Below are positions 27,718 through 37,249 of a DNA stretch of 64,000 nucleotides, one piece after another. The stretch's first letter is position 1. Every line of letters starts with the position of its first letter. A program made the position numbers and the translations under genes. The stretch spans positions 1,240,001-1,304,000 of the forward strand of contig NZ_JAJFAY010000001.1 of assembly GCF_021083305.1 (NCBI RefSeq), written 5' to 3'. The notes below the pieces were generated by a model. The model was given only the letters and a program-made list of their open reading frames with translations, was not told the origin of the DNA and made no database searches. This DNA is from Haladaptatus sp. DYF46. Lineage in GTDB: Archaea; Halobacteriota; Halobacteria; Halobacteriales; Haladaptataceae.

Positions 27718-29343
27718 ATGGTACGACAGAGACAGCGCGTCAGATACTACCTCCTCGCTCTCCTGTGCGCGGTTCTCGTCTTCACTGTCGCGTACAATTT
27801 CGGAATGAGCACCTTCGAGGGACGACCGCAGTCGTTTCTACACTCGCTCGTGATGGTGTTCGAGACGTTCACCACGACGGGGTACGGCGAGGACGCGCCG
27901 TGGACGAGTCCAATCATGAACCTCCTCGTGCTCGGGATGCAGGTTTCGGGCGTCGTCCTGTTGCTCGCCGCGCTGCCGGTGTTCATCATCCCGCTCATCG
28001 AAAACCGGCTGGCGATGACCCCGCCGACGGCGATCGACGGGGTGGCGGACCACGTCATCGTCTGCGGTGACACCCAGATCGGCCGGTCGCTGGTCTCCGA
28101 GTTCGTTCCGCGTGAGGTGGAGTACGTCATCCTCGAATCCGACCGCGATTCGGCGACGGAACTCTATGAAGCGAACTACTCCGTGCTTCACGGCGACCCG
28201 GAGTCCCCGGAGACGTTTCACAACGCGAACGTGGCGGACGCCACCGCGGTGATCACCGACGCACCGGACGAAATCGGCGCGAGCATCGTGCTGGCCGCGC
28301 GGGAGTCGGACGACGACGTGCACGTCGTCAGTATCGTCGACGACGGAGAGTTGGGCGAGTATCAACGCTACGCCGGCGCGAATCAGGTTCTGTCACCCCG
28401 ACACTTGCTCGGAAAGAGTTTGGCGAACCGTGCGCGCAGCGTCAGTTCGGAGAACCTATCCGACATCATCGACCTCCACGAGAGTTTCGAAATCGCCGAG
28501 CTACCCCTCACACGCGACAGCGATTTCGTGGGCCGGACGCTGGCAGACAACCGACTCGGCGAGCGGACAGGTGTCGGCGTCATCGGCGCGTGGCAGCGGG
28601 GAGCGTTCGTCAGTCCGCTGCCCGCGGACGCCGTGCTGGACGAACACACGCGCCTGCTCGTCGTCGGCCGTCCGGCACAGCTAGAACGGCTCGAAGACGT
28701 CGCACAATCCGCGGTTCGCCAGCAGCGGCGCGAACCGATCGTTCTCATCGGGTCGGGCGAAGTGGCGGACACGGCCGCGGAGCGACTCGGGGCTGCCGAC
28801 GTTCCAATAAAGACGCTCGACAAGGCGGACGGGCCGAACGTGGACGTCGTCGGCAGCCCCATCGACCCGACTGCGTTGCGGTCGGTCGGAATCGAGGAGG
28901 CGAACACCGTCGTCATCGCGCTCGCCGACGACACGAAGGCGCTGTACACGGCGCTCGTCGTCCGCAATCTCAACCCGAACGTCGAAATCATCGTCGGCGC
29001 GAACGATTCGGACAACGTTCGGAAGTTGTATCGAGCGGGAGCGGACTCGGTCCTCGCGCTGACGAGGATCAGCGGCCAACTAGTGGCGTCGGACGTGTTG
29101 CGCGAAGACGCATTCCGTCAATCGGTATCGCCGGTCGAAGTCGTTCGGACCAGCGCGCCGGGATTGGCGGGCCGAACGCTGGCCGACTCGCGCGTGAGAA
29201 CTGCCACGGGGGCGACGATACTCGCCGTTCAGCGCGATGGAGAGGTCATCACCGGCATCGACCCGTCGTTCACTCCGGAGCGGGACGACGAATTCATCGT
29301 CCTCGGGACGGGGATGGCGATAGAGAGTTTCGAGGAGTTGTAG
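27718..29343 (+). CDS. Potassium channel protein with TrkA-N/RCK domains
   Basis: A 541-residue protein. Two transmembrane helices flank a pore with the selectivity filter TTTGYGE (residues 52-58). After that come two RCK units: a TrkA-N Rossmann domain (VIVCGDTQIGRSL near 120), a TrkA-C domain, a second Rossmann-like domain (IVLIGSGEVADTA) and a second TrkA-C. This is an MthK-like ligand-gated potassium channel, important for ion balance in salt-in cells. It stands alone. Confidence 0.93.
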   Translation: MVRQRQRVRYYLLALLCAVLVFTVAYNFGMSTFEGRPQSFLHSLVMVFETFTTTGYGEDAPWTSPIMNLLVLGMQVSGVVLLLAALPVFIIPLIENRLAMTPPTAIDGVADHVIVCGDTQIGRSLVSEFVPREVEYVILESDRDSATELYEANYSVLHGDPESPETFHNANVADATAVITDAPDEIGASIVLAARESDDDVHVVSIVDDGELGEYQRYAGANQVLSPRHLLGKSLANRARSVSSENLSDIIDLHESFEIAELPLTRDSDFVGRTLADNRLGERTGVGVIGAWQRGAFVSPLPADAVLDEHTRLLVVGRPAQLERLEDVAQSAVRQQRREPIVLIGSGEVADTAAERLGAADVPIKTLDKADGPNVDVVGSPIDPTALRSVGIEEANTVVIALADDTKALYTALVVRNLNPNVEIIVGANDSDNVRKLYRAGADSVLALTRISGQLVASDVLREDAFRQSVSPVEVVRTSAPGLAGRTLADSRVRTATGATILAVQRDGEVITGIDPSFTPERDDEFIVLGTGMAIESFEEL

Positions 29344-29495
29344 CGTTCGTCGGTCCCGTGGATCTACTTCGAACCGTCCGATTTCGCGAACGACGGGCGA
29401 ACCGGCGACAGCGTTATCCTGTTACTCCGCTAGCACTATGACAGCGACTGTTTCCGGGGAGTCAGTCTCGTCTCGACTGACGGGAAGGGTTTCAC

Positions 29496-31022
29496 ATGAG
29501 CCAAATAGAAAATCGGACGCTTACGGTACCGGTGAACGACACGGACCACGTTCGCGGGCCGGACGATGCACCGGTTACGGTGGTCGAATACGGCGATTTC
29601 GAATGTCCATACTGCGGGGATTTCTATCCGATAGTCCGGAGAATTCTGAACCGACTCGGGACGCAAGTGCGCTTCGTCTTTCGGCATTTTCCGCTGACGG
29701 AGCAACATCCACGCGCACCGAAAGCGGCGGAGGCGTCGGAGGCCGCGGGAGCACAGGACCGCTTTTGGGAGATGTACGACCTCCTCTATCAGAATCAGGA
29801 CGCGCTCTCCCGAACCGACCTGATTCACCACGCCGAGGAACTCGAACTGGATGTGGAGCGGTTCACCGACGAACTCGACCGAGGGGTGTACGAGGAACGG
29901 GTCGAAGACGACTTTCAGAGCGGCATCCGTAGCGGAGCGAGGGGAACGCCGACGTTCTTCATCGACGGCGAGCGCTACGACGGCGCACACGAGTTCGAAC
30001 CCCTGCTCGGCGCGATCGCCGACGCGGGAGAACTCACCGAGGTGCAACAGTCGTTGCAGCCCGAAAACCGGGAGCTTCGGGAGACCATCGACCGGTCCCG
30101 GCGGGGCGCACCCGCCGCTGGCGAGGCCGTCCGCGACCGGTTTTCGGCGGACGAAATATTCCAACGGGTGACGGCGACCGCCGACGAGGAAATCGAGCGG
30201 AGTACGCGCCTGTTGTTCTTCAGCGGCCTCGCCGCGGGATTGAGCGTCGGCGCGACGTTCCTCGCTCGTGCCGCGATGACGACGGCGTACCCGGACAGCG
30301 TGGGGATGGGAAATCTCCTGTATCCGGTCGGGTTCGTGATGATCGTCATCGGGAGCTATCAGCTCTTCACGGAGAACACGCTGACACCGGTGACGCTCGT
30401 CCTGACGCGGCTCGCGAGCGTTCCGCAACTGCTTCGACTGTGGGGAATCGTCCTCGCGGCGAACGTCATCGGCGCGGGAATCACCGCGTACCTCCTCGCT
30501 CGGACGGGAATCTTCGACCCGGCGGTGGCGGAAACCGCCCATCAGTTCGGCGAACACGCGATGGGAACGACGTGGTCCGCGCTCTTCTACAAGGGCGTCT
30601 TCGCGGGCGGCCTCGTCGCCACCATGGTCTGGTTGGTTCACGCCGCGCGCGAGACGATTTCGCGGGTCCTCATCGTCTACTCCATCATGATAATCATCCC
30701 CATCGCCGACCTGTTTCACTGCGTCGTCGGCGCGTGTGAAGTGCTCTATTTGGTGTTCGTCGGGGCCGAAGGCGTCGTTCCGGTGTTCACGCAGTTCTTC
30801 GTTCCGGTCGTTCTCGGGAACACCTTAGGAGGTATCGTGTTCGTCGCTCTCGTGAACTTCAGCATGACCGAGAACAGACGCTTCCCGGAACACGACCGCC
30901 AACGGTTCGAACTGTCGTGGTTTCAGTGGCTCTTCGGCATGCGTTTGTTCCGGTACCTCCGGGAGCGAAGCGACGATTCGGACGGACCGACTACGGGGCA
31001 ATCACGCGAGCGGAGGAGCTGA
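29496..31022 (+). CDS. DsbA-like thioredoxin domain fused to formate/nitrite transporter-like domain
   Basis: A 508-residue protein of two domains. Residues about 10-185 are a DsbA-like thioredoxin fold with active site CPYC (C37, C40) and GTPTFFI as the cis-proline loop. Residues about 230-480 have about six helices with QLFTENTLTPV and a later polar loop matching the YfdC branch of the FNT family. No signal peptide precedes the thioredoxin domain, so it probably lies on the cytosolic side. A small-anion channel with a redox or sensing domain is inferred. ATG 29496 follows a promoter-like region. Confidence 0.85.
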   Translation: MSQIENRTLTVPVNDTDHVRGPDDAPVTVVEYGDFECPYCGDFYPIVRRILNRLGTQVRFVFRHFPLTEQHPRAPKAAEASEAAGAQDRFWEMYDLLYQNQDALSRTDLIHHAEELELDVERFTDELDRGVYEERVEDDFQSGIRSGARGTPTFFIDGERYDGAHEFEPLLGAIADAGELTEVQQSLQPENRELRETIDRSRRGAPAAGEAVRDRFSADEIFQRVTATADEEIERSTRLLFFSGLAAGLSVGATFLARAAMTTAYPDSVGMGNLLYPVGFVMIVIGSYQLFTENTLTPVTLVLTRLASVPQLLRLWGIVLAANVIGAGITAYLLARTGIFDPAVAETAHQFGEHAMGTTWSALFYKGVFAGGLVATMVWLVHAARETISRVLIVYSIMIIIPIADLFHCVVGACEVLYLVFVGAEGVVPVFTQFFVPVVLGNTLGGIVFVALVNFSMTENRRFPEHDRQRFELSWFQWLFGMRLFRYLRERSDDSDGPTTGQSRERRS

Positions 31023-31139
31023 GTTTCGCTTCCGGGCCGATACCACGAGGGGAATGATGTTCGAATTCCTTCAGCTCCGGCATTTTATTTTTCTATTTCG
31101 TATAATAGTTATAAATTCGGGGGTCCCATCACCGAACGC

Positions 31140-33812
31140 GTGACAGAAGATACCTCTGAGGACGGTCGAGCGCGTTCGACCCGTCGTCGATTCATCGAAG
31201 GGACGGTTGCGACGGGAATGCTCCCGGTCGTCGCGACGGCGTCGGCGGACGACTCCGGAACGGAATTTCGGTCGAACGACCGACCACGTTCGCCGACGCT
31301 CTCGGTGACGGGCCGACTCGCCGATAGACGGTACGTCGCGACCGGGAATCGAGCCTACGTCGTCGGCGACGAATCCGGGCGGTTTCCCGCGATGGGATGG
31401 CACATCACCGGCGAGATGGGCGGGATCTGGAGTCCGCCGCTCAAACTCCTCGACGGAATCTGGTTCGCCGTCGATGGCGAACCGCTCGAACCGGCCGAGC
31501 GGTTCACCAGCGGGTACGGGCACGTCACGATGGATATCCCGGATCGGGGAGGATTGGCCATCGAGCGAACCGATTTCGTCCCCGACGACAGGCGGGCCGC
31601 GCTCTTCGGACTCCACTTTACCGCCGGGGAGGAGGCCGAATCGTTCACCCTGTCGGTGGACGCCCACTCGGAACTGATGCACGCCTATCCGTGGAGTTCG
31701 ACCACGCCCTCCCGAACCGAGTTCGACCTCGAAGACTCGGTGGCGTTCGCGGACGGCGTCCTCCGGTTCCGCGACGCCGGGACGCCGCCGGTTGAAAACG
31801 CGACCCACCACGACTGGAGCGCGGCCGTCGGCGCGTCGCTCGAACCCGTCGGACACGAGACGGGCGAGGGGTTCCGAGGACCGCAATCGCCGCCGGAGGT
31901 CTACTCCGCGGACGGAACGGAGGAGGGGGACGAGATCCCGCGCTACGACGATACGGAAGCGGGGAGGGGTAAGGGCGGGCAACTTCGATACGAAATCGAG
32001 ATACCCGCGAACTCGTCGCGGACGGTGTGGGTCGCGGTCGCCGGGTCGGAATCCGGCCCCGAGTGCGCCGTCGACGAACTCGAAACCGTTCTCGACGACC
32101 CGATGGGGGCGTTGCGTGACAAGGTTCGGAAACGGGAGAACCTCGCCGACCGAACGCGGATTTCGCTTTCGGGCGACCCGTTACTGGAAAAGTCGGTCGA
32201 GTGGAGCAAACAGAACCTCGCCGACTGCGTGCAGGAAGCTCACGACCTCGATATTCGCTACACGAACGAGGGAACGGAGTTCCCGGAACCGGCGGGAACG
32301 CTCGATTCCGTCCGGTTCTACGGGGCGGGGTTCCCCGACTACCAGTGGCTGTTCGCCGTCGACGGCGAGTACACCACGTTCGCCGCTCTCGCCGCCGGGC
32401 AGTTCGAGGTGCCGAAGGACCACATGCGTGCGGTCGAGCGGGTCAGCCGAATCGTCAACGGCGACACCGGCAAAGTCGCTCACGAGGTCGTCACCGACGG
32501 CTCGGTGTACTACGGCGCGAACGACGACCCCGGGAACACCGACGAGACGGCCAAGTTCCCGATGGCCGTCCACGCGATTTGGCGGTGGACCGGCGACGAC
32601 GCGTTCCGCGACGACCTCTACGAGTTCATGGTGGATGGAATGCACTACGTCACGGAGGAACTCACGAGCGACGGGGACCTTTGGCCGACCGGTCAGGGGA
32701 ACGTCGAACGACCCGGCATGGGGGACCGGAAACTGGACGTGGCCGTCTACACGATGCGCGGCCTGTTCGCGCTCGCGGACATGGCACGAAGCAAGGAGGA
32801 CGACGAGACGGCGACGTGGGCGACGGACCGCGCGAACGAGATGCTGGATGCGTTCGCGGAGACGTGGTGGCTCCCGGGAATCCCACAACACGCCGGGTCG
32901 CTCGGCGAGACGGGGGATAACGGGGCGACCCCGCGAATCTACCAGCGTCACTGGATCGGCGTCACCCCGATGTCCGCCGAGTACGTCGGCGAATCCGGGC
33001 GCGTCGTTCCCGGATTCGCGACCGAAAACCACGGCGATTCGGCGCTCGCACTCCGGGAAACCGGCTGTTACAGCGGCTTCGACGACGGCGGGGAGCAGCG
33101 TCGGAACGACGGCCTGTACCACACCGGCGCGCCGGGGTGTGACGAGGAAAGCTACGAACACACGAAGGATTCCACCGAAAAGAACGTCTTCACCCTGAAC
33201 AGCGCCGTCATGGCGGTCGCCGAGGGGAACTACGGTCGGTTGGGCCGCGACCAGCAGGGTCGATACGTCCACGCCAACGCGGCGCTCCAACTTCCCGACC
33301 CGGACGAGCAACCGGGAGCGATGCCGGAAATCGCCCCTTCCCCCGCCTACGGACGCTCCATCGACAAGCCGTTTACCGCCCGAGCGATGGTCCTTCAGGC
33401 GTGGGGGACCTACGGGACGCTCTGGCCCGTCGTGCGCCACTATCTGGGCGTTCGCCCCGACTTGGGTCGCGGTCGATTGGCGGTGACACCGCAGGTACCG
33501 GACCACCTGCCGCACGTCGCCGGGGAAAACGTACGCCTCGGCGAGGACGGATCGGTCGCCGTCTCGGCGATGGCTCCCGACGGTTCGGGACTTTATCGGA
33601 CACGAGTCGATGCCGAGGGGTCCATCGACACGCTCACCGTCGGGCACGTGATTCCCGAAACCGCCGACATCGCGGCAGTTATGCTGGACGGCGAGGCGGT
33701 CGAGTCGTACGAAACCCGCGTCACGAACCGCGGAACGGAGGTTTCCGCGAAAACGACTCCCGAGGGACGGCGGACGCTCGTCGTGCGAACGCGAGACGGA
33801 GATTCCTGCTAA
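31140..33812 (+). CDS. Tat-exported six-hairpin glycosidase-like protein
   Basis: An 890-residue protein starting at GTG 31140. The Tat signal (TRRRFIEG, about 14-21) is followed by an N-terminal beta-sandwich (about 50-370) and an (alpha/alpha)6 barrel region (about 375-790), with a C-terminal beta domain (about 800-890). Patterns such as FYGAGFPDYQWLFAVDGEYT, GNTDETAKFPMAVHAIWRW and TARAMVLQAWGTYGTLWPVV suit clan GH-L/GH-G six-hairpin glycosidases; Glu and Asp there may be catalytic. The exact substrate is unknown. An AT-rich promoter lies at 31080-31110. The Gfo/Idh/MocA gene that follows suggests sugar catabolism. Confidence 0.8.
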   Translation: MTEDTSEDGRARSTRRRFIEGTVATGMLPVVATASADDSGTEFRSNDRPRSPTLSVTGRLADRRYVATGNRAYVVGDESGRFPAMGWHITGEMGGIWSPPLKLLDGIWFAVDGEPLEPAERFTSGYGHVTMDIPDRGGLAIERTDFVPDDRRAALFGLHFTAGEEAESFTLSVDAHSELMHAYPWSSTTPSRTEFDLEDSVAFADGVLRFRDAGTPPVENATHHDWSAAVGASLEPVGHETGEGFRGPQSPPEVYSADGTEEGDEIPRYDDTEAGRGKGGQLRYEIEIPANSSRTVWVAVAGSESGPECAVDELETVLDDPMGALRDKVRKRENLADRTRISLSGDPLLEKSVEWSKQNLADCVQEAHDLDIRYTNEGTEFPEPAGTLDSVRFYGAGFPDYQWLFAVDGEYTTFAALAAGQFEVPKDHMRAVERVSRIVNGDTGKVAHEVVTDGSVYYGANDDPGNTDETAKFPMAVHAIWRWTGDDAFRDDLYEFMVDGMHYVTEELTSDGDLWPTGQGNVERPGMGDRKLDVAVYTMRGLFALADMARSKEDDETATWATDRANEMLDAFAETWWLPGIPQHAGSLGETGDNGATPRIYQRHWIGVTPMSAEYVGESGRVVPGFATENHGDSALALRETGCYSGFDDGGEQRRNDGLYHTGAPGCDEESYEHTKDSTEKNVFTLNSAVMAVAEGNYGRLGRDQQGRYVHANAALQLPDPDEQPGAMPEIAPSPAYGRSIDKPFTARAMVLQAWGTYGTLWPVVRHYLGVRPDLGRGRLAVTPQVPDHLPHVAGENVRLGEDGSVAVSAMAPDGSGLYRTRVDAEGSIDTLTVGHVIPETADIAAVMLDGEAVESYETRVTNRGTEVSAKTTPEGRRTLVVRTRDGDSC

Positions 33813-33863
33813 CATTCGCCGGTTGGGCGTAGTTATTTTGTCCGCCCACCCATTTCTGATCCC

Positions 33864-34955
33864 ATGCAAGGACCAGCAGTCCGTCTCGGTGTGGTCGGGT
33901 TGGGATTCATGGGGCAGACCCACGCGACGAACGCCGAAGCGCTCGGACACGAGGTCGTGGCGGGTGCGGATATCGCCCCTGCGACCCGCGAGAAGTTCGA
34001 AACCGAGTACGACGCGGCCACCTACGAGGGGTTCGAGACGATGTACGAGGAGGAGGACCTCGATGCCGTCGCCGTCTCCACCCCGAACACCTTCCACGAG
34101 AAATCCGTCGTCACCGCCTTGAACCACGGCTACGACGTGTTCTGCGAGAAACCGCTCGCGGACACGCTCGAAAGCGCGGAACGAATGGCCGAAACCGCTC
34201 GGCAGGCCGACGCCTTCTGCATGGTGAACTTCCACAACCGCGTCTCGACCGCGGCGGAACTGTTCATGGGCTATCAGGAAGAAGACCACTTCGGGGAGGT
34301 CCGTCACGTTCGGGCGAACTACATCCGCAGTCGCGGCATCCCCGGCGTCGGGTCGTGGTTCACCAACGAGGAACTATCGGGCGGCGGCGTGGTCGTCGAT
34401 ATCGGCGTCCACGCCATCGACCTCGCGCTGTATCTGATGGGCTTTCCGCCGGTTGAGGACGTGTTCGCAGTCACCCGCACCGGGTTCGGAAACCGGGACG
34501 ACTACGTTGACCCGGACGACTGGTACGACGCGACGGAGGAAGCCGTGTTCGACGTGGAGGACTCGGCGACGGCGCTGATTCGCTGTGCCGACGACCGGAC
34601 GATTTCGCTCGAAGTCTCGTGGGCGGCCAACGAGGCCGAGAGTCAAGAGTTCGTGGTCCGTGGAAGCAAAGCGGGCGCACGACTCGACCTCGGCGGCGAC
34701 GAGTTGACGATGTTGGAAGCGCGACCCCACGGTCCGGACCACCTCGTGGAATCCGCGGTCACTGACGCCTCCATCGACCACTCCGGTTGGCGTGGGAGCG
34801 ACAAGCGATTCCTCGACGCCGTGGTGGCTGGAGAGCCACCCGAGTTGAACACCATCGATCAGGCGCTCACCACCCAGCGCGTCATGGACGCGATCTACCG
34901 CTCCGCCGAGACGGGCGACCGCGTCCCGGTCGAAGACCAACCGTTCGGGCGGTAG
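33864..34955 (+). CDS. Gfo/Idh/MocA family oxidoreductase
   Basis: A 363-residue cytoplasmic dehydrogenase. The Rossmann NAD(P) motif GVVGLGFMGQTHATN is near residues 9-22, the EKP motif (VFCEKPLADT) near 94, and GGGVVVDIGVHAIDLALYL in the C-terminal half supplies the substrate-site His. These enzymes oxidise sugars or inositols. It follows the exported glycosidase-like gene by 51 bp in the same direction, so the two may process one carbohydrate. Confidence 0.92.
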   Translation: MQGPAVRLGVVGLGFMGQTHATNAEALGHEVVAGADIAPATREKFETEYDAATYEGFETMYEEEDLDAVAVSTPNTFHEKSVVTALNHGYDVFCEKPLADTLESAERMAETARQADAFCMVNFHNRVSTAAELFMGYQEEDHFGEVRHVRANYIRSRGIPGVGSWFTNEELSGGGVVVDIGVHAIDLALYLMGFPPVEDVFAVTRTGFGNRDDYVDPDDWYDATEEAVFDVEDSATALIRCADDRTISLEVSWAANEAESQEFVVRGSKAGARLDLGGDELTMLEARPHGPDHLVESAVTDASIDHSGWRGSDKRFLDAVVAGEPPELNTIDQALTTQRVMDAIYRSAETGDRVPVEDQPFGR

Positions 34956-35019
34956 GGTTCACCCCCGTGTCCGAGGTGGAACGGTACTATTTTTCACATA
35001 TCGATCCGTTCTCATACCG

Positions 35020-35262
35020 ATGAGCCGAAAATACGTCCCGTGTCTCGTCTGTGACCCTGAGATGCGATACGACCCCGAAATCGAGTTTTTACATCCGTCA
35101 CATCACGAAGCGAAACACGACCCGTCGCTCCCGCGGGACCACGACTCGTATCTGGCGTGGGTCGCGGAGCGGTACGAACTGGACCCGGAACACCCCGTCT
35201 TCGAACCCGGCGGGTTGACGCGCCCGGAGGATTTCCACCGGTTCAAGCACCTCTTCGAGTAG
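35020..35262 (+). CDS. Small conserved-looking hypothetical protein
   Basis: An 80-residue soluble acidic protein. It begins MSRKYVPCLVCDPEM (a CLVC pair near residues 8-11) and has several His in the middle. A TATA-like TATTTTTC lies about 35 bp upstream. Coding appearance is supported by the amino-acid composition typical of neighbours. Function unknown. Confidence 0.65.
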   Translation: MSRKYVPCLVCDPEMRYDPEIEFLHPSHHEAKHDPSLPRDHDSYLAWVAERYELDPEHPVFEPGGLTRPEDFHRFKHLFE

Positions 35263-35363
35263 CATCGCGGTTGGTTCGAGACGTCCGTAATCGATACGAG
35301 GGGATTCCGGTGAAGGATTCGACAAGTCGAACCGCTTATCACGACGATGTGGGAAGTGAACAT

Positions 35364-35537
35364 ATGACAGATCGAACGGATCGGCTTCTCGCCATACTCG
35401 TCCTTCTCGTCGCGTTACTCCTCGTTTCACAGGTCACGGTCGTCCCACGGAACGAACTCCTCGGGGCCATCTCGATGGGTGTCGCCGTCGTGGCGATTCT
35501 GTATGCGTTCGGCCAAATCGCCGACACGTTCCGATAG
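35364..35537 (+). CDS. Small two-helix membrane protein
   Basis: A 57-residue protein with two hydrophobic helices (about 7-25 and 33-52) and short polar ends. ATG 35364 follows a TATA-like stretch; the frame is open further upstream but the upstream part looks like non-coding sequence. Function unknown. A further small membrane protein lies on the other strand just beyond. Confidence 0.65.
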   Translation: MTDRTDRLLAILVLLVALLLVSQVTVVPRNELLGAISMGVAVVAILYAFGQIADTFR

Positions 35538-35577
35538 CGACGAAGTCGCTTTCTCACGCCACGAAACCCGATTCGAA

Positions 35578-35736
35578 TCAACGAAACGAGGTGTCCCAGA
35601 GGAGGTTCGAGAGGCAGATACCGACGTACGCGCCGACGGTTCCGATGAGAAACTGCTGTGCGGCGTCGCCCGCCGTTCGAATCCCGCCGTGGAAGACGAA
35701 GAGATCAACCGTGACGTAGAGCGCCATCAGGACCAC
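35578..35736 (-). pseudogene. Small membrane protein with uncertain or frameshifted start
   Basis: This minus-strand frame reads as a membrane protein: apolar helix, then YVTVDLFVFHGGIRTAGD, a second apolar helix (FLIGTVGAYVGICL) and NLLWDTSFR before TGA. The first helix begins further upstream near 35760 (SIAYFVNVPLFVF), but no ATG, GTG or TTG starts that part. ATG codons at 35807 and 35836 are in the other two frames. A GTG at 35736 would cut the first helix. A TATA-like TTTATAAA at 35857-35864 could start a transcript. Either a frameshift removed the start, or a sequencing error did. Function unknown. Confidence 0.45.
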
Positions 35737-35985
35737 GAGGAATACGAACAGGGGGACGTTGACGAAGTATGCGATGGAGGAAGGTTGTTCCGACGCTGGA
35801 AGGCCATACTGTTAGAAATACGACTCGATGGCGCATATTCGTTTCCGTCGCCGAGTTTATAAAAACCGTTTCGCATCTTCGCGCAAACGCTCGTTCCATC
35901 CCATCGAGTTCGGGAATCGGCCGTCGGGCCGAAACGCGGGTAAGAATCAGGTAGCTCCGCGTTCAATTCCCCGAAAGATGCAGCT

Positions 35986-37068
35986 ATGAACGTCGGAATC
36001 ATCGGCGGGGGCGTCATCGGCACCAGTAGCGCGTATCACCTCGCGGAACGCGGTCACGAGGTCACGCTCCTCGAACGGGACGAAATCGGGTCGGGGACGA
36101 CGGCGGCGTCGATGGCCGTGTTCGTGTGGCAGTCGGTGCCGCCGAGCGAGTTCGCCCTTCGACTCCGACGGCGCGCGTGGGACGAGTATTCGGAGTTCGT
36201 CGAGAGCGGCGAACTCGACTACACGCGGACGGGGCTTTGTCACGTCGCGTGGACCGAATCGACGTTGGCGGCCTATCGGGAGTACGCCGAAGAACTCGCC
36301 GCAGCGGGGGTTGATGCGGCGGTGCGTCCCGGGGCGGGTCCGTACGACGACGACCGCGCCGTCGGAACGCTCCACACGCCCGAAGACGGCCACTTCGACC
36401 CGGTCGCCGTCGCGGAGCTGTACGCCGACAAAGCGCGCGAGGAGGGAGCGACGGTTCGAACCGGGACGACCGTGACCGGCGTCCTCACCGACTCGAATAG
36501 CGTCGTGGGACTCGAACTGGGCGACGACGAAATAGCGGCCGATGCGGTCGTGAACGCCGCCGGTCCGTGGGTGCAGGACGCCGGTCCGGTTGGGGACGGG
36601 ACGCTCCCATTGCGACGGACGGCGGGTCCCATCGTCGGATTCGAAACCGACGAAGCAGTCGAGGTGCCCTTTTCACTCTTCGAGAACGACCTGTACGTCC
36701 GCGGCTACTCGAACGGAGTGTACGTCGGACACTACAATACCCAGTATCGAGAGAGCCAAGACGCGAACCCCGACGCGACCGATACTCCCGGCGACGAGTT
36801 CGAGCATCGTGCGAGAGTCCTACTCACGCGACTCGGATTCGACGGTGACGAACTCCGACGGGACACGTCGTGGACCGGCTATCGAACGGTCACGCCGGAC
36901 GGACTGCCGATAGTGGGCGAGGGAGCGGTGGAGAACTACTACCTCGCCGTCGGAATGAGCGGTCTCGGAGTCACCCTCGCACCGGTCGTCGGGGAGTCGG
37001 TCGCTGACGCTATCGACGGCGAGTCGTCGCCGTTTCTCCGCGAGATGTCGCCCGAGCGTTTCGACTAG
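35986..37068 (+). CDS. FAD-dependent amine/amino-acid oxidoreductase (DAO family)
   Basis: A 360-residue enzyme. The FAD site GIIGGGVIGTSSAYHLAERG is at residues 3-22, followed by VTLLERDEIGSGTTAAS, and a C-terminal Gly-rich region (YYLAVGMSGLGVTLAPVVG) closes the fold. It resembles glycine/sarcosine/D-amino-acid oxidases and oxidises a secondary or primary amine; the substrate is not predictable. It stands alone. Confidence 0.9.
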   Translation: MNVGIIGGGVIGTSSAYHLAERGHEVTLLERDEIGSGTTAASMAVFVWQSVPPSEFALRLRRRAWDEYSEFVESGELDYTRTGLCHVAWTESTLAAYREYAEELAAAGVDAAVRPGAGPYDDDRAVGTLHTPEDGHFDPVAVAELYADKAREEGATVRTGTTVTGVLTDSNSVVGLELGDDEIAADAVVNAAGPWVQDAGPVGDGTLPLRRTAGPIVGFETDEAVEVPFSLFENDLYVRGYSNGVYVGHYNTQYRESQDANPDATDTPGDEFEHRARVLLTRLGFDGDELRRDTSWTGYRTVTPDGLPIVGEGAVENYYLAVGMSGLGVTLAPVVGESVADAIDGESSPFLREMSPERFD

Positions 37069-37249
37069 CTTCGTTTCCGCGCATCGCCCGCGTTCGTGGC
37101 CGGGGGACGTAACGAATGCCGTCGGTAGTAGTCCATGTTTATGCTCGTCAACGACGTAGTGGCGGAAGACTATCGGGCGCTCGATTGCTCCTCGTCGGTA
37201 TCGTCGGGGAGACGAGAACTGGGAGTGGGGACGGTCGTGCGGTCGATAA

